The notes beneath the pieces were generated by a model. That model was not told where the DNA came from. It saw nothing but the letters and a program-made list of their open reading frames with translations, and made no database searches. A stretch of 64,000 bases of DNA from Dyadobacter sp. CY347 (GTDB lineage: Bacteria > Bacteroidota > Bacteroidia > Cytophagales > Spirosomataceae): contig NZ_JAKFFT010000004.1 of NCBI RefSeq assembly GCF_021502655.1, positions 1,424,341 through 1,488,340 on the forward strand, written 5' to 3'. Position numbers and translations under genes: made by a program. Positions 25,572-34,126 of the stretch are shown here, one piece after another. The number at the start of each line of letters is the position of its first letter. Position 1 is the first letter of the stretch.

Positions 25572-27035
25572 ATGCTATTCAACTCGATTGAATTTTTAAT
25601 TTTCTTCCCTGTTGTAACGATCCTCTATTTCCTGCTGGAACATCGGTATCGCTGGATGTTGCTGCTTGCTGCAAGCTGCTATTTTTACATGGCATTCAGG
25701 CCGATCTACATCCTGATCCTGGCCTTTACCATCGTGATCGACTATTATGCAGGCATTTTAATCGAAGAATCAAAAGCAGAAAAAAAGAAACGGTATTTAA
25801 TCCTGAGCATTTTTGCAAACGTCGGCGTACTCGCGGTCTTTAAATATTACAATTTTTTCGTCGCCGAACTCAATACAACATTCAATACAGACACGCCCTT
25901 ACTGAATATATTGCTGCCCGTAGGTTTGTCATTCCACACTTTCCAGGCCATGAGCTATACTTTTGAAGTATACCGTGGAAACCAGAAGGCCGAACGGCAT
26001 TTCGGGATCTATTCCCTTTATGTAATGTTCTATCCCCAGCTGGTAGCAGGGCCTATTGAGCGTCCCCAGAACATTCTGCACCAGTTTTATACCAAACATC
26101 AGTTTGATTATGAGCGGGTAAAAAGCGGGTTGCTGCTGATGGCATGGGGAATGTTCAAAAAAGTGGTCATTGCGGATCGCCTGGCTATTTTCGTCAACCA
26201 GGTTTTTGATTACCCGACGCAGTATTCCGGCCCTTCGCTGGTGGTCGCGGCGGTCTTCTTTTCATTCCAGATCTTCTGCGATTTTTCCGGGTATTCCGAC
26301 ATTGCCATCGGGTCCGCCCAGGTGATGGGATTCACGCTGATGAAGAATTTTGACCGTCCGTATTCCTCAAAAAGTATCTCCGAATTCTGGCGCAGATGGC
26401 ACATTTCCCTTTCCACCTGGTTCCGGGATTATCTCTACATTCCCTTGGGCGGCAACCGTGTCGGGAGAACAAGGGCTTTGCTGAATCTTTTCATTGTCTT
26501 TCTTGTCAGCGGGCTCTGGCATGGGGCCAACTGGAACTATATCATATGGGGGGCGCTGCATGGCTTTTATCTGATCTTTGCATTGCTGACCCAAAAGCCG
26601 AGGACACAGATGCTATCGTTAGCCGGAGCGGACCGGTTTCCCCGGCTTTTTAACGGTTTTCAGGTGCTGACTACTTTTGTCCTGGTTACGTTTGCCTGGA
26701 TCTTTTTCCGCGCCGATTATTATAATACGGATATAATGTGGAATCTTGTCAAAAGTTTGGGAAGAGGTTGGCCGTCGGTCCAGGAGTTTTTCAGCACGCA
26801 GTATTTTATGGAAAATATTTGTCTCGGGCAAAAACGGAGAGCGTTTTTTACAGCCATTGCGCTCATCGTCTTCATGGAAGCGGTTCATCATTTTCAGAAG
26901 AAAACAAGCATCAGACTTTCACTTTCCCACCAGCCTCTGTGGGTTCGTTGGAGCTTCTATTCCATCTTCGTGCTAGCTATTTTATATCTTGGTGTTTTTG
27001 ATAACACGCCTCAATTTATATATTTCCAATTCTAG
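25572..27035 (+). CDS. MBOAT-family membrane O-acyltransferase (AlgI-like)
   Basis: A 487-residue polytopic membrane protein of the AlgI/DltB group, which carries acyl groups across the membrane for O-acylation of exported polysaccharides. It has QLVAGPIERP (about 156-165), FWRRWHISLSTWFRDYLYIPLGG (about 272-294; broken into parts), and the two family histidines His317 in GLWHGANW and His330 in GALHGFY. The gene follows the SGNH-like gene and precedes a large membrane protein gene by 10 bases. Length and order of membrane segments are normal. Confidence 0.93.
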   Translation: MLFNSIEFLIFFPVVTILYFLLEHRYRWMLLLAASCYFYMAFRPIYILILAFTIVIDYYAGILIEESKAEKKKRYLILSIFANVGVLAVFKYYNFFVAELNTTFNTDTPLLNILLPVGLSFHTFQAMSYTFEVYRGNQKAERHFGIYSLYVMFYPQLVAGPIERPQNILHQFYTKHQFDYERVKSGLLLMAWGMFKKVVIADRLAIFVNQVFDYPTQYSGPSLVVAAVFFSFQIFCDFSGYSDIAIGSAQVMGFTLMKNFDRPYSSKSISEFWRRWHISLSTWFRDYLYIPLGGNRVGRTRALLNLFIVFLVSGLWHGANWNYIIWGALHGFYLIFALLTQKPRTQMLSLAGADRFPRLFNGFQVLTTFVLVTFAWIFFRADYYNTDIMWNLVKSLGRGWPSVQEFFSTQYFMENICLGQKRRAFFTAIALIVFMEAVHHFQKKTSIRLSLSHQPLWVRWSFYSIFVLAILYLGVFDNTPQFIYFQF

Positions 27036-27045
27036 ATATCTGACC

Positions 27046-28701
27046 GTGATCCCGGTAAAACAGAAGCAATTCCTAATTTATCTGCTCATGGCCGTTCCGG
27101 TCATTGCGTTCGCAGTCTTTATCTTCAAACATGCGCTTAATGTGCCGTTTATGGACGATATGGAGCTCGTAGATTCCATAAATGTTTTGAAAAAGGGGGA
27201 TACCAATCCATTTACTACGCTGGTAAGGCAGCAAAACGACCACAGGTCTACCTTTCCGCGTTTGGGGATTATTCTTAGCTATCTGCTGAGCGGCACGCTG
27301 GATTTCAGGCTGACGATCCTTTTAGGCTATTTCAACCTGATCCTCTTAGGTTACGCTTTTTACCTCGTTTACAGATCTGCCAATAAGGGGATTACGCTTT
27401 TTTTGCCGGTGGTTTTAATGCTTTTCTCTCCATTGGTTTATTACGTTCATTTGTGGAGTCTTACCGCTTTCCAGCACACGCTTTCCATTGCATTTTCCAT
27501 ATTGTGCCTGTATTTTTTACAGCCGGAGAAAAAGGCTTCATGGCTTTTTGCATTCCCCATCGCCATTGCTGCCACGCTGACCAACCTCGACGGCATCAGC
27601 GTAATGCCCGTTTGTATATTCTGGCTGATGACGCAGAGACGCTGGAAACATAGTTTGATTTTTCTGGTTCTTACAGCCGTTTATCTCGCCATATATTTTA
27701 CTGATTTCAAGCTTTCTTCTGCCAGCCAGATCGGCTTTTCAGTGAGCAGCCTGCCGCTTATGGCGCACGCTTTTGTTGTCGTCACGGGTTCTTTCGCCAG
27801 ATTTATTTCCGACACCCACGGCATAGTGCTCTCAACGATCCTGGGTTCAGGCATTCTCATTACTTTCATTGCATTAAAATTTTTCCCACGCATACAGGAT
27901 CGTTATCGTTTTTCATTTGCCGAAATATTCAGCCTGGATCTGACGGAGATCTGCTTTTTAAGAATGCTTGGCAGCATGGCCATGATCATGATCGGACGAT
28001 ATGCAGAAGGCGTCGGAAACATGATCGCGCCGCGATTTCAGGTTTACTCCGTAAGCGTGGCCATTCTCTTTTATTTGTTTTTGGTTAAAAACGCGCCTTT
28101 CCGAAAAGCCGTGTTTTTCAAGATTGCCGCGATAAGCATTGCATTGGTGCTGAGCGTTTACAGCTATAAAAAATACGACCGGGCCGTAAATTTCAGCGAT
28201 GCAGGGCTGAAAGCGGATAGCTACAATTATACGAGGAACAGGGTCTTCCTGCACCAGTATTACAACCTGCCTGATCCTGACCCCGCATTTTATGAGAACT
28301 ACAATTTTCCTGAATACTTCGGAAAGAACGTGATCAATAATTGGAAAGCTGCTGCTGCTTCGGGAAGCGATCTGGGGATAGAGGTGACGGAATATGGGGA
28401 TCTGCCGAGATACAAAACTTACATTCACCGGGTTAAGGCGATCAGAGTCATGAATGTTGGGGGCGAAGTGCCTGGCAAGGATGTGTATCTGGGCCTTACG
28501 GAAAATGCAAATTCCAACCGGTTTTATCTCGTGGCGCTTAAAGATGACCGGCCGTCTTGGAAAGGCGGCAAATCGGTGGCTGGTGAATTTGATGCAGAAA
28601 TCCCGGCCAAAATGAAGCCCGGATCATACACAGCCACATTATGCTGGCTCGATGACGAAAAGCCGCGCTCGGTGATGATTTCCAAAAATGTTTCGCTTTA
28701 A
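27046..28701 (+). CDS. Large integral membrane protein of unknown function, glycan-locus member
   Basis: A 551-residue protein with about ten hydrophobic helices in the first 380 residues and an exported C-terminal domain of about 150 residues rich in Asp, Pro and Tyr. The N-terminal layout, with MDDMELVDSINVLKKG after the first helix and an HDRS-like NDHRSTF motif, recalls GT-C glycosyltransferases, where an acidic pair in the first periplasmic loop is catalytic. I set the start at GTG 27046, 10 bases after the MBOAT stop; a TTG at 26989 inside the MBOAT gene is less likely. Possible role: adding sugars to a lipid-linked or exported glycan. Confidence 0.75.
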   Translation: MIPVKQKQFLIYLLMAVPVIAFAVFIFKHALNVPFMDDMELVDSINVLKKGDTNPFTTLVRQQNDHRSTFPRLGIILSYLLSGTLDFRLTILLGYFNLILLGYAFYLVYRSANKGITLFLPVVLMLFSPLVYYVHLWSLTAFQHTLSIAFSILCLYFLQPEKKASWLFAFPIAIAATLTNLDGISVMPVCIFWLMTQRRWKHSLIFLVLTAVYLAIYFTDFKLSSASQIGFSVSSLPLMAHAFVVVTGSFARFISDTHGIVLSTILGSGILITFIALKFFPRIQDRYRFSFAEIFSLDLTEICFLRMLGSMAMIMIGRYAEGVGNMIAPRFQVYSVSVAILFYLFLVKNAPFRKAVFFKIAAISIALVLSVYSYKKYDRAVNFSDAGLKADSYNYTRNRVFLHQYYNLPDPDPAFYENYNFPEYFGKNVINNWKAAAASGSDLGIEVTEYGDLPRYKTYIHRVKAIRVMNVGGEVPGKDVYLGLTENANSNRFYLVALKDDRPSWKGGKSVAGEFDAEIPAKMKPGSYTATLCWLDDEKPRSVMISKNVSL

Positions 28702-28729
28702 GCAGCTTTAAACATGTGCTAAATAGCTT

Positions 28730-28737
28730 TATGTTTG
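28730..28737 (+). promoter_or_regulatory. Bacteroidota -7 promoter element (TATGTTTG)
   Basis: Exact TAnnTTTG match 19 bases before the ktrB start. It separates the potassium genes from the upstream glycan operon. Confidence 0.45.
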
Positions 28738-28756
28738 TTGCAAATAGGGCGCATGG

Positions 28757-30526
28757 ATGAATGAAAAAATAATATATTTCCGGAAAACACTGGACCACAT
28801 CATGATCGCGATGAGTATCGTTTGTTCAATGGTGGTCGTGTTTCATGTGGGATATAACCGGGATCCTGAGATCGAGCAGCTTACCAACCGGATATTGGAA
28901 TGGTGCTTCTTCTTTTTCGCCCTGGCATTGTGTGCCAAAACTTTCACTGCATTTAAAAGTAGATCATCGATCATTTCCCGGATAGGAGAGGCGGTGCTGC
29001 TATTTTACTTCATTGCCGTTATCATCGCCGACAGTTACCATTTTTCCGGCCAGGATGGGACAGAACTTGTGAAACCCGAATGGATGTATGTAGGCATATT
29101 TGCCATACTGATCATCGAGGTTTCCAAAAAGACGCTGTTCTTCGACAAATTCTATTTTAATCCCACATTACTTTTTGTACTGAGCTTTCTGACATTGATC
29201 CTAATCGGCACTGCGCTGCTGCTGCTTCCGAAAACTACACATCATCAGCAGCTTACATTTGTGGATGCACTATTTCTGGCGACCAGCGCGGTCTGCATTA
29301 CGGGGCTGTCCGTTGTGGACATTGCTTCCGAATTTACACGTTTCGGACAGACCATTCTGCTTGTGCTTGTACAAATCGGCGGGCTGGGGATCATGACATT
29401 TACGGGTTTTTTCGGTTACTTTTTTTCCGGGGGTTTTTCATACAAAAATCAGCTCATGTTTACCGAGCTGATCGGTGAGAACAAGGTCAGCTCCGTGATT
29501 TCTACTTTATATAAAATCATTCTGGTTACTTTCTTTTTCGAGATCCTGGGCGGTATATTCATTTATCTGAGCCTGGACCCGAGCGATTTCGAGAGCCGGG
29601 CTGAGCAGCTTTATTTTACCGTTTTTCATGCAGTCAGCGCCTTTTGTAATGCTGGTTTTTCCACTGTCCCGGACGGCATGAATAATGCGGCGCTCCGGTT
29701 TAATTACGAGCTGCATCTTTCCCTCATTATGCTCTATGTCATGGGCGGACTGGGTTTCGGGATCATCTTTAATTCCTATGAATTTATCCGGCGCTGGGCT
29801 TTCAATTTGTACCACCGGATCCGGCACGGCCGCCATTTCATTCATAGGGCGCGTGTGATTGCATTTAATTCAAAACTCATCGCCTATACCAGCTTTTTCC
29901 TCATTCTGTTTGGGTTTACAGTCGTCTTTATTTTAGAATCTGATCACACGCTGCTGGCGCACGAGTCTTATTATGGCAAGATCGTCACCGCGCTGTTCAT
30001 CGGCACCAGCCCACGTTCCGCTGGCTTTAATACGGTTATGATGGGGCAACTGGCTTTTCCGACGGTGATGCTGATCTTTCTGCTGATGTGGATCGGGGCT
30101 GCACCTGGTTCTACTGGAGGCGGGATCAAGGTCACAACATTTGCGCTCGCTATTCTTAACATTGCCACACTGGCCAGGGGAAAAGGTACGATTGAAGTTT
30201 TTGGACGAAAGGTTTTGGATGAGTCGATATCCAAGGCGTTGGGAATCATCTCATTATCCCTGATCTTTCTTGGTATGGCCATTTTCTTGCTGTCTGTCAC
30301 AGATCCTGAAAAAAATCTTCTTTCACTCGCATTCGAAACATTTTCGGCATATAGTACAACCGGCCTCAGCCTGGGTGTGACGCCGGAATTGAGTAATGCA
30401 GGCCGGTTGGTGATCATTGCAACGATGTTTATCGGCAGGGTAGGGTCGCTTACATTGCTTGTGGCCATTGTCCGGAATGCAAGACCTACAAACTATCAGC
30501 TTCCCGGCGAGCAGATGAACTTTTAA
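28757..30526 (+). CDS. ktrB: Potassium uptake channel subunit KtrB/TrkH family
   Basis: A 589-residue membrane protein. The channel core (about 135-585) has four selectivity-filter repeats recognisable as AVCITGLSVVD, AFCNAGFSTVP, TSPRSAGFNTV and AYSTTGLSLGV, the glycine of each lining the pore. About 130 extra N-terminal residues add roughly four more helices that Bacillus KtrB lacks. With KtrA, 11 bases downstream, it should import K+ coupled to Na+ or H+ and help with turgor. A TAnnTTTG box sits just upstream. Confidence 0.95.
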   Translation: MNEKIIYFRKTLDHIMIAMSIVCSMVVVFHVGYNRDPEIEQLTNRILEWCFFFFALALCAKTFTAFKSRSSIISRIGEAVLLFYFIAVIIADSYHFSGQDGTELVKPEWMYVGIFAILIIEVSKKTLFFDKFYFNPTLLFVLSFLTLILIGTALLLLPKTTHHQQLTFVDALFLATSAVCITGLSVVDIASEFTRFGQTILLVLVQIGGLGIMTFTGFFGYFFSGGFSYKNQLMFTELIGENKVSSVISTLYKIILVTFFFEILGGIFIYLSLDPSDFESRAEQLYFTVFHAVSAFCNAGFSTVPDGMNNAALRFNYELHLSLIMLYVMGGLGFGIIFNSYEFIRRWAFNLYHRIRHGRHFIHRARVIAFNSKLIAYTSFFLILFGFTVVFILESDHTLLAHESYYGKIVTALFIGTSPRSAGFNTVMMGQLAFPTVMLIFLLMWIGAAPGSTGGGIKVTTFALAILNIATLARGKGTIEVFGRKVLDESISKALGIISLSLIFLGMAIFLLSVTDPEKNLLSLAFETFSAYSTTGLSLGVTPELSNAGRLVIIATMFIGRVGSLTLLVAIVRNARPTNYQLPGEQMNF

Positions 30527-30537
30527 ACTGGTAAAAA

Positions 30538-31215
30538 ATGAAATACATCATATTTGGATTGGGAAGTTTCGGTAAATCACTGGCTATCCGTCTGACAGAA
30601 CTGGGACACGAGACAATTGGTGTCGATAACGACATGCAAAAGGCCGAGCAGCTGAAAGAGCGCATCACGCATACGGTTTGCATGGATTGCACGGATAAGA
30701 ATGCAGTGAGCTCGCTGCCGCTTAAAGACGCAGACGCGGTGATTGTGGCCATAGGCGAAGACGAACGCGCATCACTCCTCTCGACAGCATTGCTTAAACA
30801 ACTCGGCGTGAAAAAGATCATCGGCCGGGTGGTTTCCGACCTTCAAAAAACCGTCCTTGAAGCGATGCAGATCGAAGAGTATATTCTGCCGGAAGAAGAA
30901 TCAGCAGAAAGGCTGGCCATGCGCCTGGACAATTCAGGAATTGTCGATTCATTCAAAGTATCTGAAAAATACAGCATTATCGAAATTCGCGTCCCGGCGC
31001 GGTATGTGGGTAAAACACTCGCTGAGGCTGATCTCACCAACCGTTACAATGTGATCGTATTAACGGTGCTGACATTATCGAAAGGGTCTGAAAATGGGCT
31101 GGCCAAGATATTTAAGAGGGCTTCGGGCATTGCTACACCGGGCACCATCATGCATGAGGACGAGGTTTTGGTTCTTTTCGGGGAATTGAAAGACATTGAA
31201 AAGCTGATGCATTAA
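30538..31215 (+). CDS. ktrA: KtrA/TrkA-type NAD-binding gating subunit
   Basis: A 225-residue cytoplasmic ring-forming regulator of KtrB. It has one RCK_N Rossmann domain with FGLGSFGKSLA (residues 6-16) and an acidic strand end IGVDND, followed by an RCK_C domain (about 137-220, SIIEIRVPARYVGKTLAEAD). A single RCK_N/RCK_C unit is the KtrA size, as opposed to the doubled E. coli TrkA. It binds ATP/ADP or NAD(H) and opens or closes the channel. It lies 11 bases after ktrB and ends before a strong hairpin. Confidence 0.95.
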   Translation: MKYIIFGLGSFGKSLAIRLTELGHETIGVDNDMQKAEQLKERITHTVCMDCTDKNAVSSLPLKDADAVIVAIGEDERASLLSTALLKQLGVKKIIGRVVSDLQKTVLEAMQIEEYILPEEESAERLAMRLDNSGIVDSFKVSEKYSIIEIRVPARYVGKTLAEADLTNRYNVIVLTVLTLSKGSENGLAKIFKRASGIATPGTIMHEDEVLVLFGELKDIEKLMH

Positions 31216-31247
31216 TGTTGGTTTAGACCAAATTATAAATCCATCCG

Positions 31248-31281
31248 CTATTCAAAAGGTTACTGCTAACCTTTTGAATAG
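31248..31281 (+). terminator. Hairpin after ktrA, probable terminator
   Basis: A perfect 15-bp inverted repeat (31248-31262 and 31267-31281) with the 4-base loop CTGC. It lies 32 bases after the ktrA stop and ends before a TA-rich run. It is placed between ktrA and yceI and could also act as an operator for the latter. Confidence 0.65.
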
Positions 31282-31308
31282 TACTATACTTTCCATAGCA
31301 TTAGTGCC

Positions 31309-31316
31309 TATGTTTG
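31309..31316 (+). promoter_or_regulatory. Bacteroidota -7 promoter element (TATGTTTG)
   Basis: Exact TAnnTTTG match 46 bases before the preferred ATG of the YceI gene at 31363, just after the 15-bp hairpin. Confidence 0.45.
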
Positions 31317-31362
31317 TACTGCCATATCAATCATGGTTAGTATCAATATAACATTTTGTGCA

Positions 31363-31917
31363 ATGTCAAAAATAATCTGGAATGTCGACCCAATGCACTC
31401 GGAAGTGCAGTTTAAAGTAAAACACCTTGTGATCTCAACGGTTACAGGATCCTTCAAATCGTTCAGCGGCCGTGCGGTTACGGAAGGGGAGCAGTTTGAA
31501 AACGCAGCAATTGAATTTACAATAGATGTGGACAGCGTGGATACCGGTCAGCCCGGGCGCGACGAACATTTACGGAACACGGATTTTTTCGAAACCACAA
31601 CATATCCGCAGTTTCATTTCCAATCCACATCATTTACAAAAATCAAAGGAGATTTATATACACTGACTGGTAACCTTACCATTAAAGGGATCACCAAAGA
31701 GGTGGAGCTGGAAGCGGAATATGGTGGAACTGAAAGGGATCCCTGGGGCAATACCAAGGTGGGATTCGAAGTGACCGGGACCATTGACCGGAAGGATTTC
31801 AATGTAACTTTCAATGCGCTGACTGAAACCGGTGGTTTGGCTTTGGGCGAGAATATCAAGATTATCGCCAACATTCAGCTTGCCAAGGAAGTTGTTAATG
31901 AAGCAGTTGCAGCGTAA
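31363..31917 (+). CDS. YceI-family lipid-binding protein
   Basis: A 184-residue lipocalin-like beta-barrel. It begins SKIIWNVDPMHSEVQFKVKH, the usual YceI opening, and contains ITFTID-type pairs (AIEFTIDVDSVDTG, RDEHLRNTDFFETTTYPQFHF, LTIKGITKEVELE and GFEVTGTIDRKDF). YceI proteins bind isoprenoid lipids or quinones. No signal peptide is visible, so this one is likely cytoplasmic, unlike E. coli YceI. I set the start at the ATG at 31363; the upstream ATG at 31333 adds ten residues outside the family alignment. Confidence 0.93.
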   Translation: MSKIIWNVDPMHSEVQFKVKHLVISTVTGSFKSFSGRAVTEGEQFENAAIEFTIDVDSVDTGQPGRDEHLRNTDFFETTTYPQFHFQSTSFTKIKGDLYTLTGNLTIKGITKEVELEAEYGGTERDPWGNTKVGFEVTGTIDRKDFNVTFNALTETGGLALGENIKIIANIQLAKEVVNEAVAA

Positions 31918-32077
31918 TGCAATGTATTGGCAATCAATTAAGAGAAGATCGAAACGCGCGACTTACTTGCTTCAACGGCTTAAATGTTGGAGCAAGTAAC
32001 TCGGTGCGAATCTGTTACTGACGATCATGCGCATGGTGCGCTGCTGTCAGAAAGTGTGTTTTCAAGCCGGAAATGTA

Positions 32078-32389
32078 CTAATCCGTTCTGCCCAGCTCTT
32101 GTCTCATCTGATACCACGCCTGAATGTCGTTGTCTGCCGCATCTGTATGGTTGGCTTTCAGGTATTCCAAAAAGGTAAATTTGGCATCGTCTGATTGCAG
32201 ATGGAGGTTGTCTTGTACGCCTTCTGCATGCACCAGATATTCATAACCGTCATTAGTGACTTCCTTTGACGTGTAGAAGTTACCGGATTTCTCAAAGTTG
32301 GTTACCGAACTATACAAATCATATACATCTTGATCGCCCTTCAAATCCACACTGGACAGCCAGGTTTCATAATCTGTCGTTTTTGCCAT
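32078..32389 (-). CDS. Small protein of unknown function
   Basis: A 103-residue acidic, soluble protein starting AKTTDYETWLSSVDLKGDQD. It has no signal peptide, repeat or known motif that I recognise; it appears alpha/beta mixed with several aromatic residues. I set the start at Met28 of the longer possible frame (which begins at 32470), as the extra 27 residues sit in the stop region of the upstream gene. It follows the phosphatase-superfamily gene by 80 bases and may be in its operon. Confidence 0.65.
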   Translation of the reverse strand: MAKTTDYETWLSSVDLKGDQDVYDLYSSVTNFEKSGNFYTSKEVTNDGYEYLVHAEGVQDNLHLQSDDAKFTFLEYLKANHTDAADNDIQAWYQMRQELGRTD

Positions 32390-32469
32390 TTCAAATATTA
32401 GTTGTTTGCCCTTAAAGCGATAAAAATTGTACCAATGGCATAAGGGATTCTCAAACCGCACTTCGGGCA

Positions 32470-34020
32470 TTAATTTGACCTGCTTCTTTCAGTTTTGGTA
32501 AAATCAACATACTTGTAACCCCCTAAAACGGACATTTCAAGTTTCAATTTATACGTGCCCCATGGATATTTTGCTTCCGTTTGGAAGACTTTCTTTTCTA
32601 CTTTTTTGTAAGATGCCGGTTTGCTTTCGAAATATTCCGTCAACACCCGGCCGTCCATTTCGGAAGGCACCTTCAAGCCGGACAGCGCGAGCACGGTGGG
32701 CGCAATGTCAATGTTCGATGTAGGGAGTTCGCTGGTGAATGCGTTTTTGAGATCCGGACCGTCGCCAAAGAGTGCAATGTTGATTTCATAGGGACTCGAA
32801 CCGCCATGACCTGCAACGCCCACCGAAAAATCCGCCCCCGCGAAACCTTTGTCATTTTTATTGTCATTCCAATTCGGCGCAACCAGAATATCGCCAGAGC
32901 GTGTGGGGTGGTTGTAATGGATAGATTCGAAGGAAAGTGTGCCATTCACCCAGCCCATCATATCTCCTTTCTTTTTGGGTTTGGTAAAAACAGCACCAAC
33001 CCAATCGGTCTTATGCAATGCCGCAACGATCTTATTAATGGCATCTTCCTGGTGATCTTTCACATAAATGGCGCCCTCCGCGACCACCACGTCATCAGAA
33101 TCTTTGTCCTTTTTCAAGCCTTCTGAAATCAGAAAATCGCCCAGGTTTTGTTTTCCAATGTGCGTAACGAACCCATGGTCAGTGGAAACGAGAATGTTGG
33201 TTTTTTCTCTCAAACCCTTTTTTGCAAGTGAATCGAGAATGCGGCCAAACTGCGCGTCGACATATTGAATAGCCGCCACGGCCTGCTCCGAACCCATGCC
33301 GTAGCGGTGTGCCGCGCCGTCGGGATCAGAAAACCATATTGCACTCACGAGCGGGCCGTCGTTTTTAAATCCATAATGCAGCAATGCATCTGCTATCCAT
33401 TTGTGCTTGATAAAGACGTCGCCGCTTTCTTTGGGCATCGGGCCAATGTCTACCATGACCTGCGCTTTGAACGATTCCGGCAGGATCAGGTCCGGATTAA
33501 TGATCGCGCCTTTTCCAACTTTATGATTTTGTAAGAAAGCCTGGCCCGTGGTCCCCGAGCTGAAAACCATCATTTGTTCCCCGGCCGCATCCAGCACTTC
33601 GCCCAGCGAAACGGCTGTAAGCAACTTGCCTTCCGATTCCTGCACCTTCATCAGATCGGGATAAGATGTGCCGATTGCCTTGTTCGGATTTACTTTGGGG
33701 AAGTAGATGGCGTTGCCCAGCAAACCGTGCGTGCCGGGATAGGAACCGGTTGCATAGGAAGAAGAATTCACACGCGTAACCGTCGGGAACACGCTGTGAT
33801 GCTGTTTTCCGAAAGATGCTTTTTGTTTGAATGCATACAAATTCGGCATTTGGTCCTGCGTAATGTAGTCAGGCCGAAGGCCGTCGAAGAATACGATCAA
33901 CGTTTTATTTTTGTTGGTCTGCGCGTGCCCGGCAGGCTTCTGGGCAAGCGCATCATGGGTAGAAAAAGGCGCCCAGACCAACAGGAAGACGCAGGCTGCA
34001 ATTGTGTTTTTGACGTTCAT
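32470..34020 (-). CDS. Alkaline-phosphatase-superfamily nucleotide pyrophosphatase/phosphodiesterase
   Basis: A 516-residue exported hydrolase. A signal peptide (IAACVFLLVWAPFSTHDALAQ) ends near residue 27. Metal and catalytic sites follow the NPP pattern: Asp46 in FFDGLRPD, the nucleophile Thr within FPTVTRVNS (80 or 82), Asp and His in DPDGAAHRYG, the Asp-His pair in STDHGFVTH, and His in GVAGHGGSS. It probably hydrolyses phosphodiesters or nucleotides in the periplasm. I set the start at Met7 of the longest frame, giving a normal signal peptide. It is divergent from the DUF2079 gene. Confidence 0.92.
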   Translation of the reverse strand: MNVKNTIAACVFLLVWAPFSTHDALAQKPAGHAQTNKNKTLIVFFDGLRPDYITQDQMPNLYAFKQKASFGKQHHSVFPTVTRVNSSSYATGSYPGTHGLLGNAIYFPKVNPNKAIGTSYPDLMKVQESEGKLLTAVSLGEVLDAAGEQMMVFSSGTTGQAFLQNHKVGKGAIINPDLILPESFKAQVMVDIGPMPKESGDVFIKHKWIADALLHYGFKNDGPLVSAIWFSDPDGAAHRYGMGSEQAVAAIQYVDAQFGRILDSLAKKGLREKTNILVSTDHGFVTHIGKQNLGDFLISEGLKKDKDSDDVVVAEGAIYVKDHQEDAINKIVAALHKTDWVGAVFTKPKKKGDMMGWVNGTLSFESIHYNHPTRSGDILVAPNWNDNKNDKGFAGADFSVGVAGHGGSSPYEINIALFGDGPDLKNAFTSELPTSNIDIAPTVLALSGLKVPSEMDGRVLTEYFESKPASYKKVEKKVFQTEAKYPWGTYKLKLEMSVLGGYKYVDFTKTERSRSN

Positions 34021-34126
34021 TTTGAAGCATTTGCACAAAAATTACATAAAAATTATTTATTCCTCCAAAAAGATGTGTCCTTCCGTAACGGAGCCTTAAA
34101 TTTATAAACGACTTTCAAGCATCCCT

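Noticed and set aside
32581..33126. A 181-codon open frame on the plus strand
   Set aside because: Antisense to the phosphatase-superfamily gene with clear metal sites.
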